DNA of 5,998 nucleotides from Gammaproteobacteria bacterium (GTDB taxonomy: Bacteria > Pseudomonadota > Gammaproteobacteria > Pseudomonadales > Pseudohongiellaceae), in the NCBI GenBank assembly GCA_016762995.1, contig JAESUT010000007.1, forward strand, positions 36,831-42,828, in the 5' to 3' direction. A program made the position numbers and the translations under genes. The notes below the pieces were generated by a model. It searched no databases, had not been told where the DNA came from, and was given only the letters and a program-made list of their open reading frames with translations. Below are positions 1 through 5,835 of this stretch, piece by piece (positions within the stretch are counted from its first letter, which is position 1; every line of letters begins with the position of its first letter).

Positions 1-565
1 GAAGAATCTCTCGCTTGCTCGCATCTTCCACCATGCTCTGAACCCAAAATACTACCGCCAATCTCTCCCCGCTCGTTACTTCCAATACTTGATGTCTACT
101 GGTAGATGGGTAAATAAAAGCATCACCCCGCTCCAGTTTCACACGGGCATCACCAGATGCTGTGCGCACGACCAACTCACCACCCTGATAATCGGTACTA
201 TTACTCAGAAAAACAGTGCAGGAAATATCTGTGCGCATCGGCATTCCCATCGCCGTCATAATCGGGTTATCTATGTGCCAACCATAGGACATTCCTGTTT
301 CGTACTTATTTAGTAGAGGCAGCGTCATACGACGAGGCAGGGTTGCCGCACGGAGCATAGAATGCGAATTCAGCGTGGTCGATATCATTTGCAAGAACTG
401 ATCACGCTGCGGATGCTGAGAAAAGTCGATCTGTAGATTCTTCTTCGCGGATTTAGTAGGACCTCCAGTCGTAGCCGTTCCATCGACAAATTGACTGCTC
501 GCTATCAGCTCATCTACTAACTTGAGATTTTGATCATTGAGAAATTTTGGGACACGTAAATACAT
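1..565 (-). CDS. PiuC/YbiX-type Fe(II)/2-oxoglutarate-dependent dioxygenase (PKHD-type hydroxylase), C-terminus cut by window edge
   Basis: An open frame of 188 codons reads leftward from ATG 565-563 to the window edge without a stop. The translation begins MYLRVPKFLND and matches the PiuC/YbiX family along its length: an N-terminal FVDGTATTGG segment (about residues 26-35), KKNLQ (41-45), WHIDNP (96-101), RTDISCTVFLS (111-121), GGELVV (128-133) and WVQSMV (174-179). The expected iron ligands are present as His97-x-Asp99 and His158, and Arg168 suits 2-oxoglutarate binding. Family members are about 225 residues, so roughly 37 residues lie outside the window. The start is supported by GGAGAGGG (minus strand, 568-575) two bases upstream. 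In other bacteria such genes often sit beside iron-siderophore receptors; the physiological substrate is not settled. A short Met-rich stretch (MTAMGMPM, 103-110) follows the HxD motif. No clear Fur box was seen upstream. Family assignment is firm; the role in iron uptake is inferred. Confidence 0.9.
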   Translation of the reverse strand, partial: MYLRVPKFLNDQNLKLVDELIASSQFVDGTATTGGPTKSAKKNLQIDFSQHPQRDQFLQMISTTLNSHSMLRAATLPRRMTLPLLNKYETGMSYGWHIDNPIMTAMGMPMRTDISCTVFLSNSTDYQGGELVVRTASGDARVKLERGDAFIYPSTSRHQVLEVTSGERLAVVFWVQSMVEDASKREIL

Positions 566-698
566 TACCCTCTCCTATTTCGGATGCGCCTATGAAGACT
601 CTCTATGGGCCAATGTAGCCCGCCTCGTTTTCAATTCTCACTGTACTTTCGCCAACTGATTACCTGTTGTCAAGAACACGCATTCTAGAGCGGGCAAT

Positions 699-734
699 AA
701 AAAAGCCGGGTGATGAAACTAACATCACTCCAGC
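699..734 (-). terminator. Rho-independent terminator after the RidA-family gene
   Basis: Read on the minus strand, GCTGG-A-GTGATG (734-723) pairs with CATCACCCGGC (715-705) across a 7-base loop (722-716). The stem has 11 pairs with one bulged A and one G-U pair. Six T residues follow directly (704-699). It lies about 36 bases beyond the stop codon of the 770-1258 gene and should separate that transcript from the dioxygenase gene downstream. The plus-strand side ends in CCTTTTC, so weak activity in the other direction is possible, but no plus-strand gene ends nearby. Confidence 0.9.
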
Positions 735-769
735 CTTTTCAATTCTATTCGCCTTGCTTAGATCGATAT

Positions 770-1258
770 CTAATCAGGCATTCTCGCAGCACGAATCTCA
801 ATCTCGATTAACCAGCCTGGGACAACCAAGCCTGCAATTTCCACGAAAGAACGAACAGGCTTCATAGCATTCTTATCGCTACCAAAGAACTGCTGATACC
901 CTGCATTAAAACCAGCGAAGTCCAATTCTCCATCGGCACCGGACACGGCGAATGCGCGCACCTGAACGATATCTTCCAGAGACCAGCCTTGCGACTCTAG
1001 CGTCTCTTGAAAACGGCTAAATGTGTCGATTGTTTGCTGCTCCATATCGCCCCATGTGCCGTCGTCTTTTTGACGCGCACCGGAACCACTGAGATATAAG
1101 GTCTCGGCACCAGCTGGAATCATAATGTTATTGTAGAAGTTTCTGCCCTCGCCAGTTCGCACAATTTCTGCGGCGCTGGACACGGCAGCAATGCCCAAGA
1201 CAACAGCGAGTGATGCGGCGATGGATATCGCAGTGAGTGGCTTCTTAAATTTAATCAT
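770..1258 (-). CDS. RidA/YjgF/YER057c/UK114-family protein with an N-terminal signal peptide (predicted exported)
   Basis: 162 residues. Residues 1-30 form a typical Sec signal peptide: basic n-region (MIKFKKP), hydrophobic core of about 19 residues, then SSAA before Glu31, with cleavage likely after Ala29 or Ala30. The mature part (about 130 residues) has the length and pattern of a RidA domain. The C-terminal block RSFVEIAGLVVPGWLIEIE (136-154) aligns with the RidA RSCVEVARLP...IEIE region. Arg136 corresponds to the catalytic Arg105 of E. coli RidA and Glu152 to Glu120, by my alignment from memory. Classical RidA hydrolyses reactive imines such as 2-aminoacrylate in the cytoplasm; a signal peptide implies a periplasmic role and possibly another substrate. 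The start is set by AGAGGA about 10 bases upstream. It lies 40 bp downstream of tcyP on the same strand with no terminator between, so co-transcription is likely, and a strong terminator follows. Family assignment is good; substrate unknown. Confidence 0.87.
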   Translation of the reverse strand: MIKFKKPLTAISIAASLAVVLGIAAVSSAAEIVRTGEGRNFYNNIMIPAGAETLYLSGSGARQKDDGTWGDMEQQTIDTFSRFQETLESQGWSLEDIVQVRAFAVSGADGELDFAGFNAGYQQFFGSDKNAMKPVRSFVEIAGLVVPGWLIEIEIRAARMPD

Positions 1259-1298
1259 GATTTTCTATTCCTCTTTTCTTGTTAAAACTAAAGCTTAC

Positions 1299-2687
1299 TT
1301 ATGATTTTTGTAACCTTGCCTCAGGCCTCGTTGCCTCTCTGGCAGCGTCTTTATCGCCTAATATGCGGGTAGTGATCATTCCTGTCGTTATCGCTCCATT
1401 CACATTCAATGCAGTACGCGCCATATCTATCAAAGGCTCGATAGAAATTAACAGTGCGACGATCGTCACCGGAAATCCCATCGCGGAAAAGACTACCAAT
1501 GCAGCATTGGTCGCACCACCGCCGACGCCTGCGATACCGAATGAACCGATCGCGATTATTAATAGCAGGCTAACTATGAAATTGAGATCGATGTCTACAC
1601 CCATCGTAGGCGCGACCATCACCGCGAGCATTGCTGGATAGATTCCCGCGCAGCCGTTTTGACCTATCGTCGAACCGAACGAAGCGGCAATATTGGCAAT
1701 TGGTGCGGGCACATTAAGTTCTTCTATCTGTGCGCGAATCGTCAGAGGAATAGTTGCAGCGGAACTGCGTGTGACGAATGCAAACGTGAGAACCGGCCAC
1801 ACTTTTTGGAAATAAGTTTTAATGTTCGCGCCCAAACCAATTATGATCACAGCGTGTACCGTGAACATGAGGGCGATAGCTATATAAGATGCGATTACAA
1901 AGCTGATCAAGTTCATGATGGCGTTACCATCGGATGTCGCTATCACACGAGTCATCAAGGCCAGAACACCGTAAGGAGTCAGCGCAATAACAATCTTAAC
2001 GAGGCGCATGATTATCGCCTGCAATGTGTCAACTGCGCCACGGATGCGCGAGCCCTGCTCGGCGTTATCTTCCGCCACCAACAACGCGGCGATACCAAAA
2101 ATAAGGCCGAAAACCACAACACCAATGATAGACATGCTGCGCTGTCCAGCTAGGTCCGAAAAGATGTTGGTGGGAACGAAACTAACGAGGGTTTCGGCAA
2201 AGCTCAGGTCGGCAATACTACCCTGTCTTACTTGCAATACTTCTGCCCGCGCCATCTCTCTAGCACCGCCGACTAGATCGTCCGCATTCAATTGGAACAC
2301 TGTAGCCATCATAATGCCGATAAGCGCGGCGATTACCGTGGTTACCATCAACGTTCCAACCACCGTGCCACCAATCTTTCCTAGCGACTTGATCTCTTCC
2401 ACCTTCAGGACGGCGGCGATCATGGTAATTAGAATAAGCGGCATGATCATCATGCGCAGCAGAGCTACGTAGATGTTCGCGATTACATTCGTCCATTCTA
2501 GCGTGGCTCCCATGACCTCGGGGTTGGAGCCGAACACGCCCTGCAGATACAAGCCGAACACACTGCCACCGACAAGGCCGAGAAACACGCGCCGAGAAAG
2601 CGTAAACGCTTCATTCTTAGCGAACTGATAGAGCAGGCTCATTAAAGCCGTGAAAAGAATCAAGTTTACTACCGCGATAATGGGCAT
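1299..2687 (-). CDS. tcyP: L-cystine transporter of the dicarboxylate/amino acid:cation symporter family (TcyP/YdjN-like)
   Basis: 462 residues starting MPIIAVVNLILF, practically the length of E. coli TcyP (463). Similarity to TcyP runs the whole length, for example NIYVALLRMMIMPL (71-84), LTPYGVLALMTRV (236-248), KVWPVLTFAFVTRSSAATIP (295-314), GQNGCAGIYPAMLAVMVAP (342-360), GVGGGAT (387-393) and ALLISIEPLIDMARTALNV (411-429). The RSSAATIP and GVGGGAT segments are the re-entrant hairpins of this fold, and GQNGCAG with D421/R424/N428 mark the substrate and cation site on TM7-TM8. The protein is a multi-pass inner-membrane symporter; cystine is the likely cargo by family resemblance, though other amino acids cannot be excluded. 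The frame stays open to 2849, but that would add 54 polar, non-conserved residues. ATG 2687 has AGGAG at a good distance and gives the family N-terminus. It is likely the first gene of an operon with the RidA-family gene and diverges from the cupin gene. Confidence 0.92.
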   Translation of the reverse strand: MPIIAVVNLILFTALMSLLYQFAKNEAFTLSRRVFLGLVGGSVFGLYLQGVFGSNPEVMGATLEWTNVIANIYVALLRMMIMPLILITMIAAVLKVEEIKSLGKIGGTVVGTLMVTTVIAALIGIMMATVFQLNADDLVGGAREMARAEVLQVRQGSIADLSFAETLVSFVPTNIFSDLAGQRSMSIIGVVVFGLIFGIAALLVAEDNAEQGSRIRGAVDTLQAIIMRLVKIVIALTPYGVLALMTRVIATSDGNAIMNLISFVIASYIAIALMFTVHAVIIIGLGANIKTYFQKVWPVLTFAFVTRSSAATIPLTIRAQIEELNVPAPIANIAASFGSTIGQNGCAGIYPAMLAVMVAPTMGVDIDLNFIVSLLLIIAIGSFGIAGVGGGATNAALVVFSAMGFPVTIVALLISIEPLIDMARTALNVNGAITTGMITTRILGDKDAAREATRPEARLQKS

Positions 2688-2695
2688 TTGTGCAG

Positions 2696-2700
2696 CTCCT
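2696..2700 (-). promoter_or_regulatory. Ribosome binding site that fixes the tcyP start
   Basis: AGGAG on the minus strand lies 8 bases before ATG 2687-2685. It supports this codon over the upstream in-frame ATG at 2849, which would give a 54-residue extension absent from TcyP proteins. Confidence 0.8.
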
Positions 2701-2749
2701 AGTGATGGCGCCACCCAGTCTAACGGGAAAGCTTGTTGATGTAACTCCC

Positions 2750-2766
2750 TACATTGGCACAATGTA
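2750..2766. promoter_or_regulatory. 17-bp perfect palindrome upstream of tcyP, candidate operator
   Basis: TACATTG-GCA-CAATGTA has perfect 7-bp arms and a 3-bp centre, 63 bases upstream of the tcyP start. On the minus strand its first arm contains TACATT (2766-2761), a possible -10 element (4 of 6 matches to TATAAT). The -35 side (TTACTC about 19 bases upstream) is weak. If the promoter is real, a protein bound at the palindrome would block it. The regulator is not recognisable; E. coli tcyP is controlled by CysB, but this short perfect dyad does not look like a typical CysB site. Confidence 0.4.
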
Positions 2767-2856
2767 TTCTCATTCCGCCAAATCAGAGTAAGCCCTAAGA
2801 GGCTCAGGGAAGGGGATCGCCTCAGCCCTTTATTTTCGTGGCCTCCCACGCGATCA

Positions 2857-2865
2857 TGCTAATAT
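2857..2865 (+). promoter_or_regulatory. Candidate extended -10 promoter element for the cupin gene
   Basis: TGCTAATAT fits an extended -10 (TGn plus TAATAT, 5 of 6 matches to TATAAT), giving a predicted start near 2872 and a leader of about 29 bases. No good -35 hexamer sits 17 bases upstream, which extended -10 promoters can tolerate. Confidence 0.4.
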
Positions 2866-2890
2866 GGAATACCCCTCAATAGTAAAATTC

Positions 2891-2895
2891 GGAGG
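2891..2895 (+). promoter_or_regulatory. Ribosome binding site supporting a TTG start
   Basis: GGAGG lies 5 bases before TTG 2901-2903. In-frame stops TAG and TAA at 2880-2885 rule out any earlier start, no ATG or GTG occurs between them and the TTG, and the next in-frame ATG (codon 66) would delete most of the cupin fold. Confidence 0.8.
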
Positions 2896-2900
2896 CCACC

Positions 2901-3215
2901 TTGGCTTTATCTGACCACTACCCTGACCTGATCTGCAACCTCCCCAAGTACAGCGGCCGGTTCGATGCGAGAAAATTGTCTGCCAATAATTGTGACGTAT
3001 TGTTTGCTACCTACCCTGCCGGCACCGTCATCGAACCGCATCGGCACGACACCGACAATGTTGGCGTGATTACCAAGGGAGAATTGCTTCTAACTATGGA
3101 CGGCGCAACGACAATCATCTCAACTGGTCATTGGTACCACGTTCCAGCCAATAAAGAGCACAGTGCCGAGTTTCGAGAAGACAGCTGTGAGATTGAATTC
3201 TGGTTTACTGAATAA
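2901..3215 (+). CDS. Small single-domain cupin protein
   Basis: 104 residues (MALSDHYPDL...), no signal peptide, so probably cytoplasmic. It shows both cupin motifs: motif 1 is PAGTVIEPHRHDTDNVGVITKGEL (about 39-62) with His47, His49 and Gly60; motif 2 is GHWYHVPANKEHSAEF (76-91) with Gly76, Pro82 and His87. These give a three-His metal site. The Glu usual in motif 1 (HxHx3-4E) falls at Asn53, so the fourth ligand is missing or replaced. Cys32 and Cys96 are the other possible metal or redox residues, besides Cys12. Small single-domain cupins of this sort include metal-dependent enzymes and ligand-binding proteins; sequence alone does not give a substrate. Translation starts at TTG with a strong GGAGG site, which often lowers expression. 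It diverges from tcyP and lies 393 bp upstream of the TonB-dependent receptor on the same strand; no clear terminator was seen between, so read-through is possible but not shown. Confidence 0.85.
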   Translation: MALSDHYPDLICNLPKYSGRFDARKLSANNCDVLFATYPAGTVIEPHRHDTDNVGVITKGELLLTMDGATTIISTGHWYHVPANKEHSAEFREDSCEIEFWFTE

Positions 3216-3462
3216 ATAATGCATTCGGTGTTACTGCCGTGATCAACCCCAATGAGTAGATACTGATATCGGGAATGAAATAGTGCTGCGAACGCAGAAT
3301 TAGAAGTCGAATATTGCAATTAAGTACCTAGGTGGGCGAGCCTATTTGAAATAACTCGCGAACTCCTTGGCCGCAATTCCTCCCCTTTTCACCAAGAAAA
3401 AACTGCACACTAAAATTTGGTAACGAGCAGCATTCTAGCCGCTGGTTCCATACCCCGCTCAA

Positions 3463-3489
3463 CAAGAAACATGATACACATCAAGAAAC
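3463..3489 (+). repeat. Direct repeat CAAGAAAC, two copies 19 bp apart
   Basis: CAAGAAAC occurs at 3463-3470 and 3482-3489, and a related CAAGAAA at 3393-3399. The spacing of the two exact copies is close to two helical turns, so they could be tandem binding half-sites upstream of the receptor promoter. Chance in an A-rich stretch is also plausible. Confidence 0.3.
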
Positions 3490-3518
3490 CCCTATTAACA
3501 GCCCCTCTTGACCTCTAG

Positions 3519-3537
3519 CTGCGGCAACGTGTCGCAG
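3519..3537. promoter_or_regulatory. 19-bp imperfect palindrome upstream of the receptor gene
   Basis: CTGCGGCA-acg-TGTCGCAG forms eight pairs (one G-T) around a 3-base centre, 72 bases before the receptor start. Its CTGCG...CGCAG ends match the separate perfect palindrome at 3286-3297, so both could be sites for one regulator. No known operator was recognised. Confidence 0.35.
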
Positions 3538-3548
3538 GCGCGTGACTG

Positions 3549-3579
3549 TTTGTAGATCGTCATAACGGTATCCTACAAA
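3549..3579 (+). promoter_or_regulatory. Potential hairpin or dyad just upstream of the receptor ribosome binding site
   Basis: TTTGTAG (3549-3555) pairs with CTACAAA (3573-3579). Inside, ATCGT (3556-3560) pairs with ACGGT (3565-3569) around loop CATA, leaving ATC (3570-3572) bulged: 12 pairs in total, one of them G-U. Directly after comes GAATA-AC-TATTC (3580-3591), another dyad, then AGGAG at 3597-3601. It may be a leader structure affecting translation or a DNA operator; it lacks a T-run and is not a terminator. Confidence 0.4.
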
Positions 3580-3608
3580 GAATAACTATTCGGTTTAGGA
3601 GACGTACC

Positions 3609-5744
3609 ATGAAAGCAGCAATTCCAATTTTGGGCCTAGCATTTTTCCCCCTCATTGCACCCAATATTTCGCTTGCTCAAGCACCACAAAATATTCGAGA
3701 AATAGTCGTGGTTGGAGTGCAAGACACTCACACCATCGTCACCGATGACACGCTCGTGGCCCCGGCGGACACAGCACAAATGCTGAGAATGATGCCTGGT
3801 GCGAATATCAATAAGAATGGCGAACTAACGGGTATTGCCCAATATCGCGGCATGTTCGGTGACCGCATTCAGGTTTCTGTGGACGGCGCACAAATAAGCG
3901 GTGCTGGCCCTAACTCTATGGACGCACCATTATCCTATGCACCTGTTGCCTTACTGGAGTCTCTAACAATCAATAGAGGTATAACTCCCGTAAGCGCGGG
4001 CCAGGAAACTATCGGTGGTTTCGTGAAAGCAAAAACCTATAGCGGCGAATTTACCAATTCCAATGACTTCTCTTTCAATGGCCGCGCTTATTTCGGCGCG
4101 CAGTCGGTGAATGAAGGCACCGTCGCTAGCGGCTTCTTTTCCCTAGCCAACCGCAACCATATCTTTCGCAGCTTCGTGATGAACGAGAGCGCCGATGATC
4201 TCGATTTCCCGGGCGGCACTATCGCACCAACGCAGTATGAGAGAGAAAGATTCGATCTGGGTTACGGTTACAAAAAAGGCGATCATGAATTCAGCGTCGA
4301 TTTTGCCCGCAACAATACCGGTGATGCAGGCACCCCAGCCTTGCCGATGGATATCCTATCGATAGACAGTGACTTATTCCGTTCCCGCTATAACTGGACC
4401 AGCGGAGATTACAGCGTCACCGCCGAACTATTTGGTAGCGACAATTCACACGATATGACCAACTTCCGCCTACGCAGACCTCCACAAAACGCTACCACGA
4501 TGGCGGCGGACCCCATGCGTTTTCGCCAGACCTATGCCGTAAGCGACAACGTTGGCTTTTCCCTTAAGCTGGAGCAGTTCGTTGACAATGGTTCTTGGCA
4601 GTATGGGCTCGATGGATATTTTACCGAACACGATGCCGAAATCACCAATCCAAATGCGGCAGCCTTCTATATCGACAACTTTAATGGTTCGAGCCGAGAT
4701 GTTTTGGGCGTATTCGCCGAACGCAGCCTATCGCTAAGCGACAGCCTGGGGCTTGATGCAGGCGTTCGCTTCAATCGCGTCAGCACCGATACTGGAAATA
4801 TATCTGCGAACCTAAATCCAATGAACATGATGGCGGGCATGCCCGTCATCATGGACAATATGGCTACCATGCTCGCAAACCAATTCAATAGTCAGGATTT
4901 GTCGCAGCAAGACAATAACGTCGACTGGTTTGCCCGCTTCAGCTTTGAAACAAACAACGATTTCACTTGGTATATGGGTGCAGCGCGAAAGACTCGTTCG
5001 GCCTCTTATCAGGAACGCTACCTCTGGATTCCGATGGAATCGTCTGGCGGCTTAGCGGATGGCAAGACCTACATCGGAACTCCAGACTTAGACGCCGAAG
5101 TAGCCCATGAATTAGAACTAGGTTTCGATTGGGAAAACGGCGACTACAACATCTACCCGAGGTTCTTCTACAAGGAGGTCTCCGATTACATTCAGGGCAC
5201 GCCAACCACAAACATGACAGCCAATCAGTTTTCCATGATGATGGCGAATATGGGTATAGGGCTGCCAAATCCACTGCAGTTTACTAATACAGACGCTAGT
5301 TTCTACGGCATGGATGTCGAGTCAGATTTCGCGTTAAGCGATCGGCTTACACTGAGAGTAGTAGCCAGCATGGTGCGCGGCAAGAGAGATGACATCAACG
5401 ATGATCTATACCGCATCTCACCGGACAATATTATCCTCGCTCTGAACTACAGAGGAAATAACTGGATGGCCTCACTAGAAAGCCTTAACTATGCAGATCA
5501 GGATCGCATTTCTGCCACAAATGTGGAGCTAGAAACTGATGGCTACTCGATTGTGAATTTATCAGCTCTCATCAACGTTACTGATACTGCAGAGCTGCGT
5601 ATCGGTGTTGAAAATTTACTTGATGAGGAATACCTCGATCATTTAGCTGCCTATAACCGTGCCTACAATCCTGACATAGCTATGCGCTCACGCATGCCGG
5701 GAATAGGTCGCAACTTTTATGGCCGAATGATGTGGTACTTCTAA
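3609..5744 (+). CDS. TonB-dependent outer-membrane receptor, OprC/copper-receptor-like, with Met-rich loops
   Basis: 711 residues. A signal peptide (1 to about 24, ending SLAQA) is followed by a TonB-box-like REIVVVG (30-36), a plug domain (about 40-143: LRMMPGANI, QYRGMFGDRIQVSVDG, LTINRG) and a 22-strand-type beta-barrel ending GRMMWYF, with the terminal Phe expected for BAM-dependent insertion. The plug segments YRGMFGDR and GPNSMDAPLSY and the barrel segment HDMTNFRLR (281-289) resemble the copper receptor OprC/NosA family. OprC binds copper through CxxxM and HxM motifs; here Met104, His281 and Met283 match, but the Cys position is Gly100. Two predicted loops are very Met-rich: residues 405-421 (7 Met in 17) and 536-548 (5 Met in 13). 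This suggests uptake of copper or another soft metal, energised by TonB. AGGAG lies 7 bases before the ATG. Gene ends before a hairpin terminator. TonB receptor is certain; the cargo is inferred. Confidence 0.93.
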   Translation: MKAAIPILGLAFFPLIAPNISLAQAPQNIREIVVVGVQDTHTIVTDDTLVAPADTAQMLRMMPGANINKNGELTGIAQYRGMFGDRIQVSVDGAQISGAGPNSMDAPLSYAPVALLESLTINRGITPVSAGQETIGGFVKAKTYSGEFTNSNDFSFNGRAYFGAQSVNEGTVASGFFSLANRNHIFRSFVMNESADDLDFPGGTIAPTQYERERFDLGYGYKKGDHEFSVDFARNNTGDAGTPALPMDILSIDSDLFRSRYNWTSGDYSVTAELFGSDNSHDMTNFRLRRPPQNATTMAADPMRFRQTYAVSDNVGFSLKLEQFVDNGSWQYGLDGYFTEHDAEITNPNAAAFYIDNFNGSSRDVLGVFAERSLSLSDSLGLDAGVRFNRVSTDTGNISANLNPMNMMAGMPVIMDNMATMLANQFNSQDLSQQDNNVDWFARFSFETNNDFTWYMGAARKTRSASYQERYLWIPMESSGGLADGKTYIGTPDLDAEVAHELELGFDWENGDYNIYPRFFYKEVSDYIQGTPTTNMTANQFSMMMANMGIGLPNPLQFTNTDASFYGMDVESDFALSDRLTLRVVASMVRGKRDDINDDLYRISPDNIILALNYRGNNWMASLESLNYADQDRISATNVELETDGYSIVNLSALINVTDTAELRIGVENLLDEEYLDHLAAYNRAYNPDIAMRSRMPGIGRNFYGRMMWYF

Positions 5745-5780
5745 GCTTTGCTATTGAAACCTGAGGTGCCGCAGATAAGG

Positions 5781-5802
5781 GCGGAGCAGAGATGCTCCGC
5801 TT
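5781..5802. terminator. Hairpin terminator between convergent genes
   Basis: GCGGAGC-agagat-GCTCCGC has a perfect 7-bp GC-rich stem (5781-5787 / 5794-5800), extendable by two G-U pairs to 5779 and 5802. It lies 36 bases after the receptor stop and 33 bases past the stop of the convergent minus-strand gene. The T-run is poor on both sides (TTAAT in plus, CCTTAT in minus), so it may be a weak or bidirectional terminator or an mRNA 3' stabiliser. Confidence 0.6.
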
Positions 5803-5835
5803 AATACTGATTGAAATGGAATTACAGAAATGCTT

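Larger units (their letters stand above)
2838..2899. repeat. 9-bp inverted repeat flanking the cupin promoter region and overlapping its Shine-Dalgarno
   Basis: GTGGCCTCC (2838-2846) is the exact reverse complement of GGAGGCCAC (2891-2899). The right arm contains the GGAGG ribosome binding site of the cupin gene. The left arm also lies within a smaller hairpin, CGTGG-cctc-CCACG (2837-2850). On a transcript starting upstream of 2838 the two pairings would exclude each other. If transcription starts at the candidate -10 near 2860, the left arm is not transcribed and the pair can act only as DNA. Confidence 0.45.
3216..3608 (+). other. Gene-free region upstream of the TonB-dependent receptor gene
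   Basis: No convincing gene on either strand: the only open frame of any length (minus, 3128-3319) overlaps the cupin gene and has no recognisable features. The stretch holds a short perfect palindrome CTGCG-aa-CGCAG (3286-3297), an 8-bp palindrome ACCTAGGT (near 3328), a CAAGAAAC direct repeat (3463-3489) and two dyads close to the receptor start, listed separately. TTGACC at 3508-3513 resembles a -35, but there is no -10 at the right distance. I see no cobalamin or other known riboswitch signature and no clear Fur box. Confidence 0.6.

Noticed and set aside
89..313. Plus-strand open frame of 74 codons at the left end
   Set aside because: It lies opposite the dioxygenase gene, whose conserved His-x-Asp and His motifs show the minus strand is the coding one.
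616..645. Possible Fur box upstream of the dioxygenase gene (TGAGAAT half-site, minus strand)
   Set aside because: Only one half resembles a Fur site; the other half (GAAAACG) does not match the symmetric ATTCTCA.
668..673. TTGACA (minus strand) as the -35 of the dioxygenase promoter
   Set aside because: The hexamer is perfect, but 16-18 bases downstream there is only GAAAGT-like sequence; the nearest TACAGT is 22 bases away.
1659..2472. Plus-strand open frames opposite tcyP
   Set aside because: They are antisense shadows of a strongly conserved transporter gene and have no recognisable domains or ribosome sites.
2688..2849. Longer tcyP reading frame with a 54-residue N-terminal extension
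   Set aside because: The extension is polar and arginine-rich and unlike TcyP proteins; it has no good ribosome site, contains the palindromic control region, and ATG 2687 has a proper AGGAG.
2856..2882. Eight-codon leader peptide frame upstream of the cupin gene
   Set aside because: It overlaps the candidate -10, has no ribosome site, and its composition does not suggest an attenuator.
3365..3403. CTTGG...CCAAG followed by AAAAAA as a terminator after the cupin gene
   Set aside because: The stem is only 5 bp with a loop of about 20 bases, and in the plus direction it is followed by A rather than T residues.
3580..3591. GAATAACTATTC as a Fur box before the receptor gene
   Set aside because: It has an even-centred 5-2-5 symmetry, not the 7-1-7 Fur arrangement, and matches the consensus poorly.
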